From Buttiauxella noackiae ATCC 51607 (GTDB lineage Bacteria; Pseudomonadota; Gammaproteobacteria; Enterobacterales; Enterobacteriaceae), in assembly GCF_001654865.1 (NCBI RefSeq), contig NZ_LXEO01000043.1, positions 1 through 58,048 of the forward strand: a stretch of DNA of 58,048 nt. The letters run 5' to 3'. The notes beneath the pieces were generated by a model. That model was not told the DNA's origin. It saw nothing but the letters and a program-made list of their open reading frames with translations, and made no database searches. This document shows, in pieces, positions 50,545 to 58,048 of the stretch. Numbering within the stretch: the stretch's first letter is position 1; each line of letters begins with the position of its first letter. A program made the translations under genes and the position numbers.

Positions 50545-52839
50545 TCAGATAGCGTGAGTAAAGGTGCGAGAAATCACATCCTGTTGCTGCTCACGCGTGA
50601 GTGCATTAAAACGCACCGCGTAGCCGGAAACACGAATGGTCAGCGTCGGGTAGTTTTCCGGGTGTTCAACGGCATCAAGCAACATTTCCCGGTTCATGAC
50701 GTTAACATTCAGATGCTGCCCACCTTCAGTTCGCACATCGTGATGGAAATAACCATCCAGCAAACCCACCAGGTTTAACTGGCGCACGGCGTCATCACGC
50801 CCTAATGCCGCAGGAACAATCGAGAAAGTATAAGAGATACCATCTTTGGCGTAGCTGAACGGCAGTTTGGCTACCGACGTTAATGAAGCCACCGCACCTT
50901 TCCGATCCCGTCCGTGCATTGGATTCGCCCCTGGTGCAAATGGCATTCCGGCACGGCGACCATCCGGTGTGTTACCCGTTTTTTGCCCATACACCACGTT
51001 TGAAGTGATCGTCAGGATCGACTGAGTCGGCACCGCATTGCGATAAGTTGGCAGCGCCTGGATCTTCTTCATAAAGCGCTCAACCAGATCGCAGGCAATG
51101 GCATCAACACGATCGTCATTATTACCGTATTGCGGGTACTCCCCTTCAATCACGAAATCTACTGCCAGCCCGCTTTGGTCACGCACCGGTTGCACCGTCG
51201 CGTATTTGATCGCGGAAAGCGAGTCCACCGCCACCGAGAGCCCGGCAATACCACATGCCATCGTGCGATAAACATCCCGGTCGTGCAGCGCCATCAGCGA
51301 GGCTTCGTAGCTGTATTTATCGTGCATATAGTGGATGAGATTGAGCGCCGTGATGTATTGCGCTGCCAGCCAGTCCATAAAGTGATCGAGGCTGCTCATC
51401 ACCGTTTCATAATCCAGAACATCGTCCAACAACATCGGCATTTTCGGGCCGACCTGGATTTTGAGTTTTTCATCCATGCCGCCGTTGATGCAATACAACA
51501 GCGTTTTTGCCAGGTTAGCGCGTGCACCAAAGAACTGCATCTGTTTGCCAATCACCATTGGGCTGACACAGCAGGCAATCGCATAATCATCACTGTCAAA
51601 ATCACAGCGCATTAGATCGTCATTTTCATATTGCAAAGACGAGGTTTCGATAGAGACTTTTGCTGCATACACTTTGAATGGTTTCGGCAACGCCTCCGAC
51701 CACAGAATCGTCAGGTTCGGCTCTGGTGCAGGCCCCATAGTGTAAAGCGTGTTGAGGTAGCGATACGCATTTTTGGTGACCAGTGTGCGCCCATCCAATC
51801 CCATACCACCAATGACTTCTGTCGCCCAGATTGGGTCGCCGGAAAACAACGAGTCGAACTCTGGCGTACGCAAGAAGCGCACCATACGGATCTTCATAAT
51901 AAAATGATCGACCAGCTCTTGTGCCTGCAACTCAGTCAGCAAGCCCGCTTTCAGATCGCGTTCAATATAAATATCGATAAACGTGGTGGTACGGCCCAGC
52001 GACATCGCCCCACCATTTTGCGATTTCACCGCGGCCAGATAAGCAAAATAGAGCCATTGCAGCGCTTCTTGTGCATTGTTGGCTGGACGTGAAATATCAA
52101 AGCCATAGTTCGCCGCCATCTCCTGGATTTGTAACAGTGCGCGGCGATGTTCAGACAACTCTTCACGCAGACGTATCACTGCTTCCAGTTTTTCACCGCG
52201 CTCAAGCTGGCCCTGTAGATCGGCAAACTGTAATTCCCGCTCGCGTACCAGATACGCAATCCCGTAGAGCGCCACACGGCGGTAATCACCGATAATACGA
52301 CCACGACCATAACCGTCCGGTAAGCCGGTCAGCACGCCCGATTTACGGCAGCGCAGAATATCCGGTGAATAAACGTCAAATACCCCCTGGTTATGGGTTT
52401 TACGCAGTGAGGTGAACTGGTATTCGAAGTCTGCATCCATTTCACGACCATAAGCTTCGAATGAGCTTTTGATCATATTGATGCCGCCATACGGATGGAG
52501 GGCACGCTTCAGCGGTTTATCGGTTTGCAAACCAACAATTTTCTCACGCTCTTTGAGAATATAACCCGGTGCATGGGCCGTAATCGTGGTGGCAATATTG
52601 GTGTCGAAATCCACCGGGGCATGGGTGGCATTTTCGATACGAATACCGTCCATGACCTTTTCCCACAGCGCAGTTGTCGCTGGAGTTGCACCCGCTAAGA
52701 ATGATTCATCACCCTCATACGGTGTATAGTTCTGCTGGATAAAATCCCGAACATTAATTGTCTTTTTCCATTCTTCGCCCGAAAACTGCTGCCAGGCATG
52801 GGAATAATTATCGTTGGTAATATCAATATCCACTTTCAT
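50545..52839 (-). CDS. tdcE: 2-ketobutyrate formate-lyase / pyruvate formate-lyase TdcE
   Basis: A 764-residue glycyl-radical enzyme, the E. coli TdcE length, that splits 2-ketobutyrate (or pyruvate) with CoA to propionyl-CoA (acetyl-CoA) and formate under anaerobiosis. The active-site cysteine pair is in [12 protein letters not shown], and the radical glycine in [12 protein letters not shown] near the C-terminus. It needs PflA-type activation, encoded elsewhere. Last gene of this tdc operon; tdcF and tdcG, found next in E. coli, are absent and a terminator and mscS follow. Confidence 0.97.
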   Translation of the reverse strand: MKVDIDITNDNYSHAWQQFSGEEWKKTINVRDFIQQNYTPYEGDESFLAGATPATTALWEKVMDGIRIENATHAPVDFDTNIATTITAHAPGYILKEREKIVGLQTDKPLKRALHPYGGINMIKSSFEAYGREMDADFEYQFTSLRKTHNQGVFDVYSPDILRCRKSGVLTGLPDGYGRGRIIGDYRRVALYGIAYLVRERELQFADLQGQLERGEKLEAVIRLREELSEHRRALLQIQEMAANYGFDISRPANNAQEALQWLYFAYLAAVKSQNGGAMSLGRTTTFIDIYIERDLKAGLLTELQAQELVDHFIMKIRMVRFLRTPEFDSLFSGDPIWATEVIGGMGLDGRTLVTKNAYRYLNTLYTMGPAPEPNLTILWSEALPKPFKVYAAKVSIETSSLQYENDDLMRCDFDSDDYAIACCVSPMVIGKQMQFFGARANLAKTLLYCINGGMDEKLKIQVGPKMPMLLDDVLDYETVMSSLDHFMDWLAAQYITALNLIHYMHDKYSYEASLMALHDRDVYRTMACGIAGLSVAVDSLSAIKYATVQPVRDQSGLAVDFVIEGEYPQYGNNDDRVDAIACDLVERFMKKIQALPTYRNAVPTQSILTITSNVVYGQKTGNTPDGRRAGMPFAPGANPMHGRDRKGAVASLTSVAKLPFSYAKDGISYTFSIVPAALGRDDAVRQLNLVGLLDGYFHHDVRTEGGQHLNVNVMNREMLLDAVEHPENYPTLTIRVSGYAVRFNALTREQQQDVISRTFTHAI

Positions 52840-52869
52840 TACTTCATTCCTTTGTACCAGATGATTAAT

Positions 52870-54078
52870 TCAGACGTATTCTGCGAGATGGCATTCTCTA
52901 CCTAAATGCAAAGCATCAAACGCAATCATTTTTTCTTCATTGGTGGGAATAACAGCTAAATTGACCGGCGACTGTGAGCAGGAAATAACACGTTCACCAA
53001 TTCGGTTAGGCTGGTTATTTTTATCTACATCCATTTCAATACCAAAAACGCGTAACCGCTCGGCGACCAGGCGACGAATAAGTATTGAGTTCTCACCAAT
53101 ACCGCCGGTAAAAATAACGCCATCAAAACGTTTTAACGCAGCGACATGTGCACCAATTGTTCGGGTAATACGATGGACAAATGTTTTTATTGCTAATTGC
53201 GCCCGTATATCACCATTGTGCCAGGCATTTTCCAGCGTACGTAAATCAGATGACTGACCTGAAAGACCCAGTAGCCCTGACTCTTTATTGGCGACCTGCT
53301 CAAGATCATCCATCGATTGCCCTGTCTGACGAGCAAGCCAGGCCATTGCGCCAAAATCCACGTCACCACAACGTGTGCCCATAATCAGCCCTTCGAGAGG
53401 CGTCATGCCCATTGAAGTGTCGACGCTCGCACCATTCTGAACCGCACAAACCGAAGCTCCATTTCCTAAGTGAGCAATCACCAACCCCGAGTCTTCTGGC
53501 CTAAGACCTAATAACTCACATGCCTGCTGCGCTACGTAACGATGTGAAGTTCCATGGAACCCATAGCGGCGCACACCGTACTCTTCAAAGTAACGATATG
53601 GCAAACCGTACAGATAAGCTTCGGGCTTTAGCGTCTGGTGGAAACTGGTATCAAATACCGCGACTTGAGGAAGGCCCGGAAAACGAAGCCGTGCAGACTC
53701 CACGCCGTGTAAATTGGCATAATTGTGCAGCGGAGCCAAAGGTGAAACCTGGCGAATTTTGTCTATAACGTCATCGGTAATTAATACAGACTCGCTAAAT
53801 AAAGAACCACCGTGAGCAATACGGTGGCCAACAAAGGCCACACTATCAATTAAATGACGCTTCTCAAGTTCAGCAGATATTGCCGCCAGTGCCTCTTCAT
53901 AATTCTGGTGAGCCAGAATAACTGGCTCTCCATCATTGACCGTTAAAAATGCATGTTCGGTATTAATACCTTCACAAATTCCAGATAAAAGCACATCGCA
54001 AGTTTCTGCATCTAACACTGAAAACTTAACCGAAGAAGAACCACAGTTAATCGTCAACACTACCGGGTATTCATTCAT
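52870..54078 (-). CDS. tdcD: Propionate kinase TdcD
   Basis: A 402-residue acetokinase-family enzyme making ATP from propionyl-phosphate. Motifs: [14 protein letters not shown] at the N-terminus, [55 protein letters not shown] and [10 protein letters not shown]. The ATG at 54078 (MNEYPVV) matches E. coli and has GGAAT upstream; a GTG four codons earlier is in frame. Between tdcC and tdcE with about 30-base gaps. Confidence 0.97.
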   Translation of the reverse strand: MNEYPVVLTINCGSSSVKFSVLDAETCDVLLSGICEGINTEHAFLTVNDGEPVILAHQNYEEALAAISAELEKRHLIDSVAFVGHRIAHGGSLFSESVLITDDVIDKIRQVSPLAPLHNYANLHGVESARLRFPGLPQVAVFDTSFHQTLKPEAYLYGLPYRYFEEYGVRRYGFHGTSHRYVAQQACELLGLRPEDSGLVIAHLGNGASVCAVQNGASVDTSMGMTPLEGLIMGTRCGDVDFGAMAWLARQTGQSMDDLEQVANKESGLLGLSGQSSDLRTLENAWHNGDIRAQLAIKTFVHRITRTIGAHVAALKRFDGVIFTGGIGENSILIRRLVAERLRVFGIEMDVDKNNQPNRIGERVISCSQSPVNLAVIPTNEEKMIAFDALHLGRECHLAEYV

Positions 54079-54107
54079 TTTAAATTCCACTCATCCTGAG
54101 TAAGTAA

Positions 54108-55439
54108 TTAAATAAGCTTGTAAACAATATTAAGAATGGTCAGCAAACCAATTACTGTGACAAAAATGTTTTCGGTTCTGCCTTTATATTTCGCCAGAGC
54201 AGGGGTTTTGCGAATGGCATACATTGGCAGCAGGCAAAGCAGAGAGGCAATAATTGGTGCGCCCATCGCTTCAATCAAATCGAGGATGTTCGGGTTAGCA
54301 TAAGCCACAACCCAGGTCGACCCCATGATAAAGACCATACTGATAAGATTGAGTTTTCCCCCAGAGACTTTGGTTTTATCGCCCTTATAGCCAAACTTGA
54401 GAACCAGACCGTTAAGCCCTTCGAGGGTGCCAAGATAGTGGCCGAAGAAGGATTTGAAGATAGCGACCAGGGCAATAATCGACGCGCCATACTCAAGTGT
54501 GGTTGCAAAGGTAGACTTAGAACCAGACATCGATGAGAAGTGGTTTGCCAGATAAGAAAGCACCGGAATATTTTGCGCTTTAGCTTCAGCCATATTTTGT
54601 GGAGAGAGCGTGAACAGGCAGCTGAAGGCGAAGAACATCACAACGGCCACCATTAACATGCTGGCACGGGAGATAATTTTGGAGCATTTGTCTTCGGTGT
54701 ACTGCCTGCCGAAGTCCTGCTCATACTCTTCGCGTTTAGAAACTACAAACGAGGAGACAATCGGCGAGAAGTTAAAGGAGAAGACCATGATAGAAATACC
54801 GAGCCATACGGTCACCAGAATGCCGTCACTGCCGGTAAAGGAAATATCGCTGAGACTCACCTGGTCGATAACCGCAGAGTTCCAGTAAGGGATCAGCGAG
54901 ACAGAAATCAGGATCAGGCAGGCAATGAACGGGAACACCAGATAGCTCATGACTTTGACCATCAGGTCTTTGCCAAAATAGATAACAAAAGCCATCAATA
55001 GCAGCAGGAACAGCGCTACTACACCGCGGTTTAGCGGCATGAGTTGCAACTGGTTTTCCCAGAAAGTCATAAAGGTGTTGGTAATAGTAACGCCGTAAAT
55101 CCACAGCAGCGGGCAAATGGCGAAGAAGTACAGGAAGGTAATGACCACACCACCAGTCTTACCAAAATGCTCTTCTACCGTTTCGGTAATATTTCCAGAA
55201 GGGTTGCTGCCTGAAAGACACAGGCGTGCTAGTGCGCGGTGGCAATAAAATGCAATGGGATAGGCCAGGAACAACATAATCAATATTGGAATTAAGCCAC
55301 CGTAACCTGCACGAATAGGGAAAAATAAAACTCCGGCGCCGATAGCGGTGCCAAATAAGCCTAATGTCCAGGTAGTGTCAGATTTACGCCACTGCGATAC
55401 AGCTTTTTGGCCAATAATAGTTGCGTCAGTATTACTCAT
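54108..55439 (-). CDS. tdcC: Threonine/serine:H+ symporter TdcC
   Basis: A 443-residue inner-membrane carrier of the HAAAP family with about eleven helices. The N-terminal part has [29 protein letters not shown], and [22 protein letters not shown] marks the loop after helix 2. It imports threonine and serine for TdcB. Its start lies 87 bases after the tdcB stop. Confidence 0.97.
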   Translation of the reverse strand: MSNTDATIIGQKAVSQWRKSDTTWTLGLFGTAIGAGVLFFPIRAGYGGLIPILIMLFLAYPIAFYCHRALARLCLSGSNPSGNITETVEEHFGKTGGVVITFLYFFAICPLLWIYGVTITNTFMTFWENQLQLMPLNRGVVALFLLLLMAFVIYFGKDLMVKVMSYLVFPFIACLILISVSLIPYWNSAVIDQVSLSDISFTGSDGILVTVWLGISIMVFSFNFSPIVSSFVVSKREEYEQDFGRQYTEDKCSKIISRASMLMVAVVMFFAFSCLFTLSPQNMAEAKAQNIPVLSYLANHFSSMSGSKSTFATTLEYGASIIALVAIFKSFFGHYLGTLEGLNGLVLKFGYKGDKTKVSGGKLNLISMVFIMGSTWVVAYANPNILDLIEAMGAPIIASLLCLLPMYAIRKTPALAKYKGRTENIFVTVIGLLTILNIVYKLI

Positions 55440-55526
55440 AATAGAGTTCCTTTAATAATTCAATATCCGTTATATTCCGGGCTACACATTTATTATTCTG
55501 AGTGCAACCCGAATTAGTTGGCTATA

Positions 55527-56516
55527 TCAAATATCTGCTGATCCTGTGATTTGCGAAACACGCGAGAGATCGATGTTTCCGCCGGAGATAATACTTACTG
55601 TTTTACGGCCTTTAATATAGTGATCCAATTTGCCACTTAATAAAGCCGCCGTGGCCAGAGCACCAGCGCCTTCAGTAACAACTTTATTGCGTTGGATTAA
55701 CGCCACCATACTGTTGCGAATTTCATCTTCACTGACTAAAACAATGTCGGTAACTAATTTCTTCACTATTTCATAGGTTATTCTGCCCGGACGAGAAACA
55801 TCGCAGCCATCGGCTAATGTACCTGAAGTACGGTGTGCCATCAGTTCGCCTTTATAAAATGATGCGGCCATACCATGCACATTTTCAGCCTGCACACCGA
55901 TAATATTAATTGTCGGGTTAATTGATTTAATCGCCAGCGCTATACCCGCGATTAAGCCACCACCGCCAATCGGCACGATAACGTTATCGACATCATATAA
56001 ATCTTCAAGAATCTCGAGGCCGATGGTGCCTTGCCCGGCAATAACATGTTCATCATCATACGGCGGTATGAAAATACGCCCTTCCATCTCAACAATTTCG
56101 CTGACCTTAGCGATGGTGTCGTTGAAGTTATCACCGTGCATCACTACCTGCGCGGAGTAATCAGTAGTTGCTGCCACTTTAGATTTCGGTGCACCGTTAG
56201 GCATCACCACCTTGCCATCGATGCCCAGAATGGCGCAGGAAAGTGAAACCCCTTGCGCGTGGTTGCCAGCAGAACAAGCCACTACCCCTTTTTTTCTTTC
56301 TTCTTCAGTTAAGGAGCTAAGTTTATTAAAAGCACCGCGTATTTTAAATGAACCGGTACGCTGCATATTTTCAAATTTCAAAAATATCTCGCCCTTGCAG
56401 CATTCACTAAGGTAATTAGAACGAGGCATTCCTGTTTTATATATATATCCAGCGAGTCTTTTTTTTGCTTCAAGAACATCAATAATAGTTACAGGAAGTT
56501 CATAGTCGATATGCAT
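55527..56516 (-). CDS. tdcB: Catabolic threonine dehydratase TdcB
   Basis: A 329-residue PLP enzyme that deaminates threonine to 2-ketobutyrate (and serine to pyruvate), activated by AMP in E. coli. The PLP lysine is in [11 protein letters not shown] near residue 58, the Asn-loop is [10 protein letters not shown], and the phosphate-binding glycine loop is [10 protein letters not shown]. It lacks the ACT regulatory domains of biosynthetic IlvA, as expected for the catabolic form. It starts 100 bases after tdcA. Confidence 0.97.
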   Translation of the reverse strand: MHIDYELPVTIIDVLEAKKRLAGYIYKTGMPRSNYLSECCKGEIFLKFENMQRTGSFKIRGAFNKLSSLTEEERKKGVVACSAGNHAQGVSLSCAILGIDGKVVMPNGAPKSKVAATTDYSAQVVMHGDNFNDTIAKVSEIVEMEGRIFIPPYDDEHVIAGQGTIGLEILEDLYDVDNVIVPIGGGGLIAGIALAIKSINPTINIIGVQAENVHGMAASFYKGELMAHRTSGTLADGCDVSRPGRITYEIVKKLVTDIVLVSEDEIRNSMVALIQRNKVVTEGAGALATAALLSGKLDHYIKGRKTVSIISGGNIDLSRVSQITGSADI

Positions 56517-56616
56517 GTTGACCTCAACATTAAAAAGCTAAAACAATACAGGAGGTGACTGCTTATTAAATCAATCGCCTTGAATAAGTTATATATTTAT
56601 CAATTACTGAATTATG

Positions 56617-57555
56617 CTAAGCAACTTCAGTTAATTGATTAAATTGAAAATGGCTACGCAACGAGTGTTTTTTGGCAAGCTCAACTAATGTGGCTGCAGA
56701 ATGATTAATTCGGTAATTTTTAGACCACACCGCAGCATAGCGAGCAATAGGTAATTTATCTTCAACTGGAATTTTTATAAATTGGTTAGAACCAAATGGG
56801 GCAATCATATCTCGAGGGATTACCGTCAGGAAGTCGGCATTCAACACTAAATTATAAATAGTCACTACCGAATCAGTTTTAACGATGTTTTCGCTTTTAA
56901 TATTGTTCTTTTGTAGCGTAGTAAGGAGTTCGCTGTAATATCCCATTTCCGTTTGCGGCAAGACCCATTGTTCATGGCTCAGAGCACTTAGCGTAGTCGT
57001 TCCTTTGACTACCCGTGTTCGGTTCGCGACCAGAATGAATTCTGACTCAAACAGCGGCTCAATATGGAGATCCTGCAATAGCATTTCATCACTCAACGTA
57101 CCGATAGCAAAATCCAGACGACCATCACGGATTGCGGGCAAGAATGAGGAAAGCTGGGCTTCAAACATTGATACCTGAGATTGCGGAAAGAGCCCTTTAA
57201 ACTCTTTCATCATGCCGGGCAAAAAAGTAAAACCGATCAGGGAAGGATAGCCAAATGATACATCACAGACAGTATTGCCAATCATTCGACTCATTTCGCT
57301 GCACATATTTCTCAGTTCACGCGTGATGGATTCTGAGTATGTCAGTAACACTTTGCCTGCTTCGGTTAATATTACGCCGGTATTTTTTCTAATGATGATC
57401 TCTAAGCCGAAATAAGCTTCCATCTCACTAATAACTTTACTGACTGCTGGTTGTGAGAGGCCAAGCTGTTTTGCCGCAGAACCAAATGAACCACTTCTGA
57501 CAACTTCCTGGAATACCATCAGGTGTTGTGTCTTTGGTAACGAATTATTGTCCAT
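56617..57555 (-). CDS. tdcA: LysR-type activator TdcA
   Basis: A 312-residue activator of the tdc operon with winged helix at about 10-68 (GSFGSAAKQLGLSQPAVSKVISEME) and a LysR effector domain. It matches E. coli TdcA in length and pattern. It is first in tdcABCDE and so part of its own target operon. The upstream region has a CRP site and a good -10 box. No tdcR was recognised upstream. Confidence 0.96.
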   Translation of the reverse strand: MDNNSLPKTQHLMVFQEVVRSGSFGSAAKQLGLSQPAVSKVISEMEAYFGLEIIIRKNTGVILTEAGKVLLTYSESITRELRNMCSEMSRMIGNTVCDVSFGYPSLIGFTFLPGMMKEFKGLFPQSQVSMFEAQLSSFLPAIRDGRLDFAIGTLSDEMLLQDLHIEPLFESEFILVANRTRVVKGTTTLSALSHEQWVLPQTEMGYYSELLTTLQKNNIKSENIVKTDSVVTIYNLVLNADFLTVIPRDMIAPFGSNQFIKIPVEDKLPIARYAAVWSKNYRINHSAATLVELAKKHSLRSHFQFNQLTEVA

Positions 57556-57590
57556 GAAGTTCTGCGCTCAATTTACTTTCCATGCAGAAG

Positions 57591-57596
57591 ATCATA
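57591..57596 (-). promoter_or_regulatory. -10 element of the tdcA promoter
   Basis: TATGAT on the minus strand, giving a start near 57584, about 29 bases before the ATG. The CRP site centre then falls about 42 bases upstream of the start, as at class II CRP promoters. Confidence 0.55.
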
Positions 57597-57618
57597 ACGA
57601 ATTGCACACAGGATGTTA

Positions 57619-57634
57619 TGTGGCTTGACTCACA
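57619..57634. promoter_or_regulatory. CRP-binding site upstream of tdcA
   Basis: TGTGG-CTTGAC-TCACA fits the CRP consensus TGTGA-N6-TCACA with one mismatch. E. coli tdc requires CRP, so conserved catabolite control is expected. Confidence 0.75.
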
Positions 57635-58048
57635 AATACTTGAGAGTTAATTGCATATAGAGCAATCAACTAAATTAAATACTTTAAAAACAGATAGATA
57701 CAAAAAACAATTAGCCTTTAATATGATAAACATCAACCTTAAGCACCCTAATAAAATTAAGTTATGGAGATAATTTAATCATATAAGTTTAAATAAGCAG
57801 CTGTTCATACTGCATTTTATAATAGCAAGAGAAGATTTATCTTAGGTTTTAAAGTGAAATATAAACTAATCGTGTTATTTTTAAAAATTAATTAATGCAC
57901 CCAACCTGTTTATTTGAGCATTTAATGAACTTAAATAAAGGGTTTATTGGATTATGAGCAGTGAGTTTAACGGAATATTTCATTTTAAATATTGAGATAT
58001 AAACGATTGCTTTCTCATTACTGTCGTAAAAAAACCCGCACAAGGCGC
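57635..58048. other. AT-rich intergenic region upstream of the tdc promoter
   Basis: No gene of more than a few dozen codons with a ribosome site is visible. The region is markedly AT-rich, as expected for the IHF- and H-NS-influenced tdc control region. The last 21 bases (AAAAAAACCCGCACAAGGCGC) look like the near half of a terminator for a minus-strand gene lying beyond the right edge. Confidence 0.5.

Overview
The window is a chromosomal segment of a member of the Enterobacteriaceae related to, but not the same as, Escherichia coli. From about 14.9 kb to 50.4 kb the core genes follow the E. coli order almost exactly: actS(ygeR)-lysS-prfB-recJ-dsbC-xerD-fldB-cptA-sdhE-ygfZ-trhA(yqfA)-bglA-ygfF-gcvPHT-ubiI-ubiH-pepP-ygfB-zapA-ssrS-fau-serA-rpiA-argP-yggE-argO-mscS. 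A Gly tRNA with a CCC anticodon (glyU) lies at the left of this core. The species differs from E. coli at the insertions around glyU, at the bglA-ygfF junction, between fau and serA, and after mscS. I cannot name the genus from the sequence alone.

Layout. (1) 1-4.9 kb, minus strand: a type VI secretion cargo module, consisting of vgrG with a C-terminal transthyretin-like extension, a VRR-NUC nuclease effector with a hydrophobic tail, and a DUF3396 immunity protein cut by the window edge. (2) 5.4-9.2 kb: two aldo/keto reductases, a LysR regulator and a divergent NAD(P)-binding reductase. (3) 9.2-9.6 kb: gene remnants, iterated short repeats and tRNA-Gly. (4) 9.8-14.7 kb: accessory metabolic cassettes (IclR regulator, GlcG/HbpS-like protein and MFS exporter; then an MFS transporter overlapping a peptidase T-like M20 enzyme). 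(5) 14.9-25 kb: translation, repair, redox and division core genes, including the prfB programmed frameshift. (6) 25.2-28.2 kb: HD hydrolase, RpiR-type regulator and 6-phospho-beta-glucosidase, with a perfect inverted-repeat operator between the last two. (7) 28.2-32.3 kb: a two-component system divergent from a b-type cytochrome, a YedY-type molybdoprotein and a methionine-rich MXKDX repeat peptide. (8) 32.3-44.4 kb: ygfF, the glycine cleavage operon, the ubiquinone hydroxylase/pepP/ygfB operon, zapA, 6S RNA and fau. (9) 44.5-50.4 kb: serA, rpiA, argP, yggE, argO and mscS. (10) 50.5-57.6 kb: a complete tdcABCDE operon for anaerobic threonine/serine degradation, with a CRP-type promoter, sitting directly beside mscS.

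The most interesting region is 28.2-32.3 kb. A Tat-dependent molybdoprotein with a possible lipobox, its membrane cytochrome partner and a secreted peptide made of M-x-K-D units look like a periplasmic methionine-based oxidant sink with an electron-driven repair arm. The nearest described parallel I know is YedY1/MrpX of Azospira, which is under SigF control, whereas here a two-component system faces the operon. The type VI module at the left edge is the second point of interest.
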